This document shows positions 9,205 to 17,216 of a DNA stretch of 64,000 nucleotides, piece by piece (position 1 is the first letter of the stretch; the number at the start of each line of letters is the position of its first letter). Position numbers and translations under genes: made by a program. Below the pieces are notes generated by a model. That model ran no database searches, was not told where the DNA came from, and was given only the letters and a program-made list of their open reading frames with translations. Origin of the DNA: Limnothrix sp. CACIAM 69d (GTDB taxonomy: Bacteria; Cyanobacteriota; Cyanobacteriia; CACIAM-69d); assembly GCA_001913845.2 (NCBI GenBank), contig MKGP02000049.1, forward strand, positions 1 to 64,000. Direction: 5' to 3'.

Positions 9205-9963
9205 ATGGGCCCAACTCCAATGATGATGAGCACTCATGCGATCGAAATTGACCACCTAAATGCTGCCTATCGCGGCGTGCAGGCGCTGCTGGATGTGAGT
9301 TTGCGCATCCAGCCCGGACGGCTGACGGGCGTGGTGGGGCCCAATGGGGCGGGCAAAAGCACCCTGATGAAAGCCATGCTGGGCCTGGTGCCGATCGCAA
9401 CGGGGCGGGTGGTCTATGGCGATCGCCCTTTGCAACAACAGCTCGATCGCGTGGCCTATGTGGCCCAACGATCGCAGGTGGATTTGGATTACCCGGCCAC
9501 GGTTTGGGATGTGGTGTTGATGGGGCGAACGCGCAAAACGGGCTGGCTGCGGCCCTTTTCCAACACCAGCCGCCAAGCGGCCCGGGCGGCCCTGGAGCGG
9601 GTGGGCCTGTGGGAATTGCGCGATCGCCCGATTGCTCAGCTATCGGGAGGGCAACAGCAGCGGGTGTTTTTAGCCCGCTCGATCGCCCAAGAAGCGGATG
9701 TGTTTTGTTTTGATGAACCCTTCGTGGGGGTCGATCGGCGCAATGAGGCCATCTTGTTTGACCTGTTTCGGGAACTGGCCCAAGACGGCAAGGTGGTGAT
9801 GGTGGTGAATCATGACTTGGGCGAGTCGATTACCCATTTCGATGATTTGGTGCTGTTGAATCGCCAATTGGTGGCCGCAGGCGATCGGGCGGCGGTGTTG
9901 AATGACCTGAATTTGCAACGGGCCTATGGCAGCCGGGTGAAATTTTTTCAGGAGGCCGCCTAA
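9205..9963 (+). CDS. mntA: Metal ABC transporter ATP-binding protein
   Basis: The ATPase that powers import of the metal captured by MntC. It has a Walker A motif GPNGAGKST near residue 50, signature QLSGGQQQR near 145, Walker B VFCFDEPFVGVD near 165 and the H-loop histidine in VVNHDLG near 205. Length, about 252 residues, is normal for the family. The start is ambiguous among ATG 9205 and ATG codons to 9226, and a TTG at 9199 is also possible. Its stop codon overlaps the start of the permease gene (TAATGG arrangement), which indicates translational coupling in an mntA-mntB operon. Manganese specificity is inferred from the ligands of the neighbouring binding protein. Confidence 0.92.
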   Translation: MGPTPMMMSTHAIEIDHLNAAYRGVQALLDVSLRIQPGRLTGVVGPNGAGKSTLMKAMLGLVPIATGRVVYGDRPLQQQLDRVAYVAQRSQVDLDYPATVWDVVLMGRTRKTGWLRPFSNTSRQAARAALERVGLWELRDRPIAQLSGGQQQRVFLARSIAQEADVFCFDEPFVGVDRRNEAILFDLFRELAQDGKVVMVVNHDLGESITHFDDLVLLNRQLVAAGDRAAVLNDLNLQRAYGSRVKFFQEAA

Positions 9964-10868
9964 TGGACGGGCTGCTGCAAGCCCTGGCGGAACCGCTGCA
10001 ATACACCTTTTTTCAGCGATCGTTGGTGGCGGCGGTGGTCGTGGGCCTGCTTTGTGCCTGCACGGGCAGCTACCTTTTGGTGCAGCGCATGGCCCTATTG
10101 GGCGATGCCATCAGCCATTCTCTGTTGGTGGGCTTGGCGATCGCCTTTGCCATGGGTGGCAGCTTGTTCTTAGGGGCCCTGGTGGCTGGGTTGGTGAGCG
10201 CGGCAGCCATTGACTTTATTCGCAATCGATCGCCCCTCAAGGAAGATGCGGCCATGGGCATTGTCCTTTCGGCCTTTTTCGCCCTGGGGATTGTGTTGAT
10301 CACCACGATCCAAAAAGACAACAAAATCGATCTCAATCATTTCCTATTCGGCAATCTCTTGGCGGTGACCAGCGGCGACCTGTGGGATACGGGATTGGCG
10401 GCGGTGCTGGTGCTTGGGGCGATCGCCCTTTGCTATAAGGAACTGCACTTTTATACGTTCGATCGCCTCGGGGCCCAAGCGGCGGGCTTGCCCGTCCGTT
10501 GGCTTGATTGGGGGCTGACCACCGCGATCGCCATCACGATCGTGGCCAGCATGAAGGCGGTGGGAGTGGTGTTGGTGTTGGCCCTGTTGATTACGCCACC
10601 GGCCACGGCCTATTTGCTCGTGCCTCGTCTGCACCAAATGATGGGGCTGGGGGCCCTGTTGGGTTGTTGCTCCAGTGTGGCGGGGCTGTATCTCAGTTAT
10701 TTTTTCAATTTGCCTTCGGGGCCGGCGATCGTGCTGGTGGCTTCCGGGTTCTTTGTGTTGTCGCTGTTGTTTAGCCCGCGTCAGGGGGTTTTGTTTCAGG
10801 GCTGGCGGGCCAAGGCCGTGGGCCATAGCCCGATCGACCCGGAATCCATGGACGGAACCGATCCCTAG
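9963..10868 (+). CDS. mntB: Metal ABC transporter permease
   Basis: Integral membrane subunit of the manganese-type importer, 301 residues, ABC-3 family. About eight hydrophobic helices can be read, with the family feature LLVQRMALLGDAISHSLLVG near 38-57 and a DRLGAQAAGLPVRWLD cytoplasmic loop near 168-183. It overlaps the ATPase stop by one base, so the two are cotranscribed. It ends 31 bases before the convergent binding-protein gene. I see no clear terminator between these two convergent genes. Confidence 0.92.
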   Translation: MDGLLQALAEPLQYTFFQRSLVAAVVVGLLCACTGSYLLVQRMALLGDAISHSLLVGLAIAFAMGGSLFLGALVAGLVSAAAIDFIRNRSPLKEDAAMGIVLSAFFALGIVLITTIQKDNKIDLNHFLFGNLLAVTSGDLWDTGLAAVLVLGAIALCYKELHFYTFDRLGAQAAGLPVRWLDWGLTTAIAITIVASMKAVGVVLVLALLITPPATAYLLVPRLHQMMGLGALLGCCSSVAGLYLSYFFNLPSGPAIVLVASGFFVLSLLFSPRQGVLFQGWRAKAVGHSPIDPESMDGTDP

Positions 10869-10899
10869 CAATCAACAGCAATCCGCAGAAATTGGGCGC

Positions 10900-12417
10900 T
10901 TAGGGGCCAGGATTCAACAGCCGGAAATCAAACCCCGTTCCCGATCGATTGCCCTCCCGCACCGTGATCAACACCAAGGGCAACGAGCGATCGCCCGTAT
11001 TGGCAAAGCGCACGGCAGCGGAAGATCCCGCCGCTTGGAAGTCGGCCCGATGCAATGCAGCTTTCACAGCCGATCGTGTGGGGTCTTGGGCTTCGTTCGG
11101 ATGGTTGCCGGGCGCATTTTGTCGATCGGGTTTTTGAGTAATTTCCTGATCAATCGCTTGAATCAAAGCCTGAGCCGCATCGTAGGCCATCGCCGTTCGC
11201 CAATTCACATCCCCACCCCAACGACGACGCATGGCCTGGGCAAAATCCAGCGATTGGGGCAAATCCGGATGCCAGGGAATCGCCAGAATTGTGCCCTGGG
11301 CGCTGGCTCCCAACTTCAACAAATCCAGTGAATAAATCGAATCGCCCCCCAACACCGGCAGCCGTCCTTGATTGGCCTCCACAATGGCCAAAGCTGAGGG
11401 CAGCGTCGAGCGATCGCCCAAGAGCACTAACCCCTCGCTACCCTGGCTTTGGCGTTCCCCAAACAACACCAAGCCCTCCGTGTTGAACGATTGGGCCTGA
11501 CCGATCGCCCGTTGCGCATCGATCGGCTCGGAATCCATTTCCTGCAACTGCACCTGGCCCTGGCCATCGGCCGTGAACTGTTGCACAAATTCCGTTTTCA
11601 GGGATTGGCTATAGGCGCTTTTGGGGTTGTAAAACACCGAGACACGCGCCAGTTTCAACTGCTGGCGGGCCACCATCGCCAGGGCCTGTCCCGCCTGGCG
11701 ATCGCTCGGAACCGTTCGCAACACCGCATCCCCCAACCCACTGAGGGTTACCGCCGTGCTAGAAGGGGAAATCATCGGCAGCCCAGCTCGTTGATAAACC
11801 CCAGCCGCCGCCAGCGAAGTGGTGGAGCTGAAGTGGCCCACCACCCCCAGCACCCGGGGATCTGCCGCTAGGGCTTCGGCCACGGCCTTAGCAGTGGCGG
11901 GATTGTTGCTGTCGTCCGCAATCACCACTCGCAGTTGCCAGGCAGGTTTTGGGCCGGATCGCTCCCGATCGCCCTGATTCCACTGGGCTTGGGCCTGCGC
12001 CACTCCCCGCAGCAACTCCTTGGCCACATCGGGCAAATTAGCCGCCGGTACAGCCACGGCGATCGTCCGTTGCGGAGCCTCCCGCGCCAGCCAATTATTC
12101 AAATAAATCAGGGCTTCTGGATCGTTGGGCCGCTGCTGCAAACTTTTGCGCAACAGGGCGATCGCCTGGGTTGGATCTCCAGCTTGCCCCGCCGCTGCCG
12201 CCGCCAACTTATCGGGCGAATCTGCCAACAAAACCTGCTCGCCACTGCTCAGGGACGGGGCCGGCCCCCCTTGGGGATTATGGGTGGTCGATGGGGTTGG
12301 ACTCTCGCTGCCCAGAAGCCCGTTCGATCGCACCAACCAATAGCCCCCACCCAACAGGGCCAAGGACACCAACAGGGCCGTAATCAGTAATGGGGCATCT
12401 TGGGAGCGACGACTCAT
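10900..12417 (-). CDS. Type I periplasmic-binding protein (branched-chain amino acid receptor-like)
   Basis: A secreted or membrane-anchored ligand-binding protein of about 505 residues. A hydrophobic segment at about 9-27 (LLITALLVSLALLGGGYWLV) acts as a signal anchor; a Ser/Pro-rich linker and a short repeat-like helical stretch (AIALLRKSLQQRPNDPEALIYLNNWL, residues about 75-100, given here only by its TPR-like pattern) precede a Peripla_BP_6 domain from about 110 to 500. The binding domain has the usual LGVVGHFSS and LPMISPSS loops. No permease or ATPase gene adjoins, so it may be an orphan receptor or feed a transporter elsewhere. ATG 12417 is preferred over a TTG two codons earlier. The ligand is unknown. 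Confidence 0.78.
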   Translation of the reverse strand: MSRRSQDAPLLITALLVSLALLGGGYWLVRSNGLLGSESPTPSTTHNPQGGPAPSLSSGEQVLLADSPDKLAAAAAGQAGDPTQAIALLRKSLQQRPNDPEALIYLNNWLAREAPQRTIAVAVPAANLPDVAKELLRGVAQAQAQWNQGDRERSGPKPAWQLRVVIADDSNNPATAKAVAEALAADPRVLGVVGHFSSTTSLAAAGVYQRAGLPMISPSSTAVTLSGLGDAVLRTVPSDRQAGQALAMVARQQLKLARVSVFYNPKSAYSQSLKTEFVQQFTADGQGQVQLQEMDSEPIDAQRAIGQAQSFNTEGLVLFGERQSQGSEGLVLLGDRSTLPSALAIVEANQGRLPVLGGDSIYSLDLLKLGASAQGTILAIPWHPDLPQSLDFAQAMRRRWGGDVNWRTAMAYDAAQALIQAIDQEITQKPDRQNAPGNHPNEAQDPTRSAVKAALHRADFQAAGSSAAVRFANTGDRSLPLVLITVREGNRSGTGFDFRLLNPGP

Positions 12418-12613
12418 GGGCAAAACCGCGATGGCTGGATCAACAGGTCACCCCACAGCCAATCCATCAAAACAATGACCAAACACAGCAGTTCTGACAC
12501 AGCAGTCCTTGGTTTTGGTCACTGCGATCTGTTTTGACCCATTTCAATCAATGGGTTCGCTCAATCGTTCGCTCCAGCCATTGGATCAGAGCGTCTGTGC
12601 GATCAGTGTGTGC

Positions 12614-12656
12614 GATCAAAAACTGGGGCAGAAAGGATGACCCTTTGCCCCAGTTT
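12614..12656 (-). terminator. Intrinsic terminator, probably for pdhA
   Basis: On the minus strand an 11-bp stem (AAACTGGGGCA with TGCCCCAGTTT) is followed by TTTTTGATC. It lies about 235 bases beyond the pdhA stop, with the mobile element 12744-12890 between gene and terminator, which suggests the element was inserted into the pdhA 3' untranslated region. Confidence 0.75.
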
Positions 12657-12743
12657 ATGCGGAGTTTGGCGGTTTCTGGCGGACGATCGCCTTAGCTTTC
12701 GATTAGCTTGACCCTACGGTTTTTTCGGGCGTTGGCTGACCTA

Positions 12744-12890
12744 GGGCTTGTTGTCAAATTGCTTACAACCCTGATTCCACTCACTGTTGGCGGATCGTGG
12801 GGGGTAAGGGGCTTAAGCCCCTTGTCTAGGGTGGTTAGGGTATGACAGATCAACCGTTTTCGCTTGCCCCCAGGAAATGACGACAGGCCC
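12744..12890. mobile_element. MITE family A, intact copy at the pdhA stop codon
   Basis: A 147-bp non-coding element flanked by TA on both sides (12742-12743 and 12891-12892). The ends are inverted repeats: GGGCTTGTTGTCAAATT at the left and, read on the reverse strand, GGGCCTGTCGTCATTTCC at the right. The middle holds the palindromic core AGGGGCTTAAGCCCCT near 12807-12822. The pdhA stop codon TAG is formed by the flanking TA plus the first G of the element. There is no transposase frame. TA duplication suits mobilisation by an IS630/mariner-like transposase or a TA-targeting IS5-family group; which one is not known. Confidence 0.85.
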
Positions 12891-13924
12891 TAATCTTCCG
12901 CAAAAATGTACTTGTACAGATCCTTGGGATCCGGTTCAGGGCTGTCTAGGGCAAATTTCACCGCATCGTTCACATGCTCTTGGATTCGGCGATCGATCTC
13001 CTTCAGTTCTTCCGCCTTCACCAATCCTTCACCCAGCAGGTGATCGGCCAGGCGAGTGATCGGATCGCGCTTACTCCAAACTTCCTTTTCTTCCTTTGCC
13101 CGCAGTTCGTCTGGATCAGCCAAGGAGTGACCCCGGAAACGATAGGTCAAGGCTTCAATGACCGTGGGGCCTTCGCCAGCACGGGCCCGGGCGATCGCCT
13201 CTTGGGCAACACCGCGCACCGCCAACACATCCATCCCGTCTACCTCTACGCCGGGCATCCCGAACGCGGGGCCTTTTTTGTAGATTTCGGGCACAGAGGT
13301 GGCACGTTCGTGGGCCATCCCGATCGCCCACTTATTGTTCTCAATGACATAGATCACTGGCAGCTTCCAAAGGGCCGCCATGTTCAAGCATTCAAAGAAC
13401 TGGCCATTGTTCGCGGCTCCGTCCCCAAAGAAGCAAACAGTCACCCCGTCGGAGCTGGGGTCATTCATGGCTTCGCGTCGATACTTGCTTTGGAAGGCAA
13501 CCCCCGTCGCCACCGGAATTCCTTCCGACACAAAGGCATAGCCCCCCAGCAGTCGATGCGGCTCCGAGAACAAGTGCATGGAACCGCCACGGCCCTTGCT
13601 GCAACCCGTCACCTTACCAAACAGCTCTGACATCACTTCCCGGGCGGGCACACCAGCACTCAGGGCATGGACGTGATCACGATAGGTACTAGCCACATAA
13701 TCATTGGCATCGCGGCGCAAAGCCCGAATCACCCCCGTCGAAACGGCTTCTTGGCCGTTATAGAGGTGAACGAAGCCAAACATTTTGCCGCGATAGTACA
13801 TCTCGGCGCACTTGTCTTCAAAAAGGCGACCCAGCACCATGTCTTCGTAGAGCATAAGCCCTTCTTCGCGGGTGACGGTGGCGCGGGTGGTCGGGGTTGC
13901 GGGAAGTACGCGTTCTTGTACCAT
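12890..13924 (-). CDS. pdhA: Pyruvate dehydrogenase E1 component, alpha subunit
   Basis: Thiamine-diphosphate-dependent subunit that, with PdhB, decarboxylates pyruvate to feed acetyl-CoA synthesis. About 344 residues from ATG 13924 ([11 protein letters not shown]); a TTG at 13960 would add 12 residues. The ThDP motif runs from [12 protein letters not shown] near 170 to the ENNKWAIGM stretch near 200. Also visible are [20 protein letters not shown] and the phosphorylation-loop-like [15 protein letters not shown]. pdhB is not adjacent, which is usual in cyanobacteria. The last codons read GAA GAT TAG, and the TAG overlaps the end of a MITE. A probable terminator lies beyond that element. Confidence 0.96.
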   Translation of the reverse strand: MVQERVLPATPTTRATVTREEGLMLYEDMVLGRLFEDKCAEMYYRGKMFGFVHLYNGQEAVSTGVIRALRRDANDYVASTYRDHVHALSAGVPAREVMSELFGKVTGCSKGRGGSMHLFSEPHRLLGGYAFVSEGIPVATGVAFQSKYRREAMNDPSSDGVTVCFFGDGAANNGQFFECLNMAALWKLPVIYVIENNKWAIGMAHERATSVPEIYKKGPAFGMPGVEVDGMDVLAVRGVAQEAIARARAGEGPTVIEALTYRFRGHSLADPDELRAKEEKEVWSKRDPITRLADHLLGEGLVKAEELKEIDRRIQEHVNDAVKFALDSPEPDPKDLYKYIFAED

Positions 13925-14138
13925 TTCGCTGGTGCTGGGGTTGCGGGCTGAGTCGGTCAATTCAGAGGGTTCGGATTACCTGGGCAAGGGTAGCGGCGAT
14001 CGATTGCGCCATCCCACCGGTTGCGCGGCTAATTTTTTGAGAAATCCAGTTCAACATAGTACCGGACTTTGGCAGTCCCCGCGCGGTTGGGCGATCGCGG
14101 CGCTGGTTAGGCGCTGGGGCGGCGGGTCAGGTTTTCGT

Positions 14139-14280
14139 GTCCTAACTGCCCTAGACAAGGGACTTAAGCCCCTTGTCCCCCACGATGTCCTAACTGCTCT
14201 AGCTCAGGGGTTTCGGCCCCTTGCCCCCACGATCTTGTCACGGTGGAGTCAGAGCTTTAGGCGGCTTGACGACTAGCCCT
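14139..14280. repeat. Degenerate MITE family A copy with duplicated core
   Basis: The right edge GACGACTAGCCCT matches the reversed family A end with one change. The body contains two consecutive copies of a 47-48 bp segment, 14139-14186 and 14187-14233. Each begins GTCCTAACTGC, carries a version of the core palindrome and ends CCCCCACGAT. The second core is degraded to AGGGGTTTCGGCCCCT. The outer left end could not be fixed. It lies downstream of nothing on the plus strand, between the pdhA start and the YiaA-like gene. Confidence 0.65.
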
Positions 14281-14346
14281 CAGCCCTCTACCCCAGGGCG
14301 ATTGGTGATTGACGAACGCCTCAAGAGATTGCTCAGTCCCCTTCTG

Positions 14347-14598
14347 TTAGTGATGTTGGGCCAACAGTTTTTCAACCTTGGCTTCTTCGACCTTAGCCAC
14401 CAATTGTTTAACTTCGTATTGGTCGCGGGTGGTTTTGGCCAGCGTCAGGGTTGAGCTGATGGTGAAGCCCAAGCCCATGGACATGGCAAATTTCATCCAA
14501 GTATCGACCGGAAGGTAATAGATACACAGGGCTGTGCCACCGGTTGAGAACAGAAACGATAGCCAAACTTGGACGATCCAGGCGGTGGTGTGGCGCAT
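14347..14598 (-). CDS. YiaA/YiaB two-helix family membrane protein
   Basis: A small inner-membrane protein of 83 residues of unknown function. From ATG 14598 it reads MRHTTAWIVQVWLSFLFSTG, with two hydrophobic helices at about 7-26 and 33-55, the family stretch YYLPVDTWMKFAMSMGL, then TLAKTTRD and a charged C-terminal helix. An upstream in-frame start at 14703 would add 35 non-conserved residues overlapping the neighbouring decarboxylase-like gene, so I reject it. It is divergent from the 14667 gene with 68 bases between starts, so the two may share a promoter region. Confidence 0.85.
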   Translation of the reverse strand: MRHTTAWIVQVWLSFLFSTGGTALCIYYLPVDTWMKFAMSMGLGFTISSTLTLAKTTRDQYEVKQLVAKVEEAKVEKLLAQHH

Positions 14599-14666
14599 GG
14601 TAGAGGGTGTTTGGGGTGGAAGGAATGGCTTGAATGAATTGATTGTGAAATACAGGATGAGGATGA

Positions 14667-16157
14667 ATGGAATTGGGGGGACAGTTTGCGATCTCGAACG
14701 CAATCACGGGTCATCACATTGAGTGTCAGCAAGCCGCGCCTCTGATTGAAGCGCTGGCCGATCGCGCGGGCCGCCGATCGGGGCGGTTTCATGTGCCGGG
14801 TCATAAGGGCCAGGCGATCGACCCGCTGTTGGCGGATGCTTGGGGCGACTGCTGGGCCTGGGATTTGACAGAACTGGAGGGATTGGATAATTGGGCGGCT
14901 CCCCAGGGCGCGATCGCGGCGGCCGAAGCGTTGGCGGCCGATTGCTTTGGGGCGGGCCTCACTCGATTTTTGGTGAATGGGGCCACGAGCGGACTGGTGG
15001 CGGCGATCGGGGCCGTTTGCCAGGATGGCGACTCGCTAATTGTGGCTCGCAATGCCCATCAATCGGTTTTGGCCGGTTTGATTCTTGCGGGGGCACGGCC
15101 CTGCTGGGTTTGGCCAATAGTCGATCGGGAATGGCAGATGCCCACAGTGGTGACTCCCGAGGCGATCGCCCAAGCCCTGGCGACCTATCCCCAAGCGAAG
15201 GCGGTGCTGCTGGTGTCACCGACCTATCACGGTTGGGTTTCGGATTTGCCCGCGATCGCCCAACTAACGCGATCGCACGGTATTCCTTTAATGATCGATG
15301 CGGCCCACGGGGCCCACTTTGGGTTGCATCCGGAACTCCCGATCGCTCCCTTGGCGGCCGGCGCGGATCTGGTGGTGGCTTCGGCCCACAAAACCCTTGG
15401 TTCCTTAACCCAATCGGCGCTGCTTCATCTACACCCTCAGGCTTTGATCGATCGCGATCGGCTGAATCAGGTGCTGCGGTGGGTCACCTCCAGCAGCCCC
15501 AGCTACTTGCTGATGGCCAGCTTGGATGCGGCCCGGCGGCGGGCGGCGCTGCGGGGTCAAATTGATTGGGGCGAAACGCTGGCGCGGGTCGATCGGGTGC
15601 GATCGCAGTTGGCGGGCGATCGAGCGATTCGGGTGCTTTCGGGGCTAAATCTGGATCGATCGCGCTTGACTGTCCACTTGGCTGGCTGGAATGGTTACCA
15701 GGCCGATGAAGCGTTAGACCAAGATTGGGGCATCACCGCCGAACTCAGCAGCCCTCAACATTTAACCTTTGTTTGGACACCGGCCAACACCGACCAAGAA
15801 GCCGATCGCTTGGTGGCGGCTTTGGCGGCCCTGGCGCGATCGCCCCAAATGGCTCCCGATCGGGGGCTGGATGCGGTCGCCGGGTTGCTTGCGCCCCCCA
15901 GTCCGGCCCCGCTGACTCCGCGCCAGGCCAGCCAGCTTCCCACCGAGCCGATCGACCTTAACCGGGCGATCGGGCGCATTGCCGCTGAGTGGATCTGTCC
16001 CTATCCACCGGGAATTCCCACAATCGTGCCTGGGGAAATCATCACTTCCGAGGCGATCGGCCAAATTCAGCAAACCCTGGCCCTCGGCGGCGACTGCACC
16101 GGCTGTGCTGACCCCACCGTTCAACGATGTCTTGTCCTCATCTCAGCCGATCGCTAA
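14667..16157 (+). CDS. Orn/Lys/Arg decarboxylase-family PLP enzyme
   Basis: A fold-type I pyridoxal-phosphate enzyme of 496 residues. The N-terminal part has RSGRFHVPGHKGQ near 37, LTELEGLDN near 69, NGATSGL near 105, and the PLP-lysine motif SAHKTLGSLTQ near 245. These belong to the short (Gram-positive-like) arginine/lysine/ornithine decarboxylase group. A likely role is polyamine synthesis or catabolism of arginine or lysine, but the substrate cannot be read from sequence. The C-terminal part after about 400 is a small domain rich in Pro and Cys (GGDCTGCADPTVQRC). The start ATG 14667 lacks a strong ribosome site. It ends shortly before the convergent pilA terminator. Confidence 0.85.
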   Translation: MELGGQFAISNAITGHHIECQQAAPLIEALADRAGRRSGRFHVPGHKGQAIDPLLADAWGDCWAWDLTELEGLDNWAAPQGAIAAAEALAADCFGAGLTRFLVNGATSGLVAAIGAVCQDGDSLIVARNAHQSVLAGLILAGARPCWVWPIVDREWQMPTVVTPEAIAQALATYPQAKAVLLVSPTYHGWVSDLPAIAQLTRSHGIPLMIDAAHGAHFGLHPELPIAPLAAGADLVVASAHKTLGSLTQSALLHLHPQALIDRDRLNQVLRWVTSSSPSYLLMASLDAARRRAALRGQIDWGETLARVDRVRSQLAGDRAIRVLSGLNLDRSRLTVHLAGWNGYQADEALDQDWGITAELSSPQHLTFVWTPANTDQEADRLVAALAALARSPQMAPDRGLDAVAGLLAPPSPAPLTPRQASQLPTEPIDLNRAIGRIAAEWICPYPPGIPTIVPGEIITSEAIGQIQQTLALGGDCTGCADPTVQRCLVLISADR

Positions 16158-16182
16158 GCGACCAGGTTACGGAAAATTCCCT

Positions 16183-16221
16183 CAAAAACAAGGTGGAGCC
16201 AGCGACAACACTGGCTCCACC
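16183..16221 (-). terminator. Intrinsic terminator of pilA
   Basis: A perfect 11-bp inverted repeat, GGTGGAGCCAG (16192-16202) and CTGGCTCCACC (16211-16221) with an 8-base loop. On the minus strand it is followed by TTGTTTTTG, so it ends the abundant pilin transcript. It lies 40 bases beyond the pilA stop. Confidence 0.85.
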
Positions 16222-16261
16222 CAAGGCTATCCATCTTCGCAATGGACTGCGCTAGCCTTGA

Positions 16262-16750
16262 TTAGTTGCAATCCTTGGTAGAGTCGCTAGCCAACTTGGT
16301 AGCAGAGCTAGCAGCTTCATTTTCCTTAGCCGTGATGCACAAGATCGCCTTGGCTTGTTGGTCTTCCAACTTCACCACGCCCTTGAAGCTCTTCAGAGAA
16401 GCTTGCAGCTTATCAGCGGTGCTGGTTGCTTCCGTGTCAGTACCAACGGTCTTGTACTCGAAGTTATCGGTTTTTTCCTTGATACCAGCGTTCAGGGTCT
16501 TCAGGTCAGCCGCAAACTTACCTTGCTCCACGTAGTAAGCCTGTTGAGCACGGTTGAGCGAACCAACATAGGTGCTACCTTCCGACTGACGAGCCTTAGC
16601 GGCTTGGTTGAGGAAGGAAGGCAGAGCGATTGCTGCCAGAATACCGATGATGATGATTACAACCAGCAGTTCAATCAGGGTGAAGCCTTCTTCGCTGTTG
16701 CGGCGCTGGGCGAGGTGTTGGATCAGCTTGGCTTTGAATTCAGCTTTCAT
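16262..16750 (-). CDS. pilA: Type IV major pilin
   Basis: Prepilin that assembles into the type IV pilus used for twitching motility and DNA uptake. The 162-residue product has a short basic leader ending EEG, then the processing site G|FTLIELLVVIIIIGILAAIA, methylated phenylalanine at +1 and glutamate at +5. The globular part ends with two cysteines (ILCITAKE and KDCN) that should form the C-terminal disulfide loop. A strong GGAGAC ribosome site sits eight bases before ATG 16750. It is followed by a strong terminator, and pilMNOQ lie 23 kb away. Two methyltransferase genes lie just upstream in the same direction. The PilA1-type assignment is firm; motility is inferred. Confidence 0.95.
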   Translation of the reverse strand: MKAEFKAKLIQHLAQRRNSEEGFTLIELLVVIIIIGILAAIALPSFLNQAAKARQSEGSTYVGSLNRAQQAYYVEQGKFAADLKTLNAGIKEKTDNFEYKTVGTDTEATSTADKLQASLKSFKGVVKLEDQQAKAILCITAKENEAASSATKLASDSTKDCN

Positions 16751-17215
16751 CTGGGATAGTCTCCTCGAGAGTCGGGGGAGGAAGGTTGGGAAGGTGGGGA
16801 TTTTGTTCCCCTCATGCTTGCAACTTACCCAGGTTACTGGGGATTCATATCAACCGCAGCAGAATTTTTTTGGGGTCAAGGGAAAAAGCCTGAAAACCCT
16901 TACCAAACAAGCATGTTCGAGAGTTAACCCCAAGCAATTTTTGGGTGGCGATTGCATCAGGATCAGGATTCTTGCGATGTTAGCGGACTGGCGTAGCACC
17001 TGATCAGCACCATTTTTCGGGATGCCCAAGGAATGCCTTTTGGGAGATGCTGAACTCTAGGTCAACTCCAGTACTACGGCAAGCTTAATTTTGATAGGTC
17101 AGCTCAAATGATTGCTACCGTTGCCAAATCGTTCAGTGGCAAGGGGCTTAAGCCCCTTGTCTTCCACGCTCCGTTGACGGTGGGATCAGGGTTTCAGGCG
17201 ATTTGACGACAGGCT
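16751..17215. other. pilA upstream region, no gene
   Basis: This 465-base spacer holds the pilA leader and presumably its promoter, plus a truncated family A element at its distal end (see 17138-17216). No open frame with coding character was found. Confidence 0.5.
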
Positions 17216-17216
17216 C
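17138..17216. mobile_element. MITE family A, diverged copy at a methyltransferase stop codon
   Basis: The right half matches family A in reverse: the core AAGGGGCTTAAGCCCCTT (17140-17157), then GGGTTTCAGGCGATTTGAC and the terminal GACGACAGGCTC next to TA (17217-17218). The TAG stop of the 17216 gene is made from that TA plus the element's first base. The other half, expected to start near 17060, is too diverged to define, so only the supported part is given. Confidence 0.7.
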
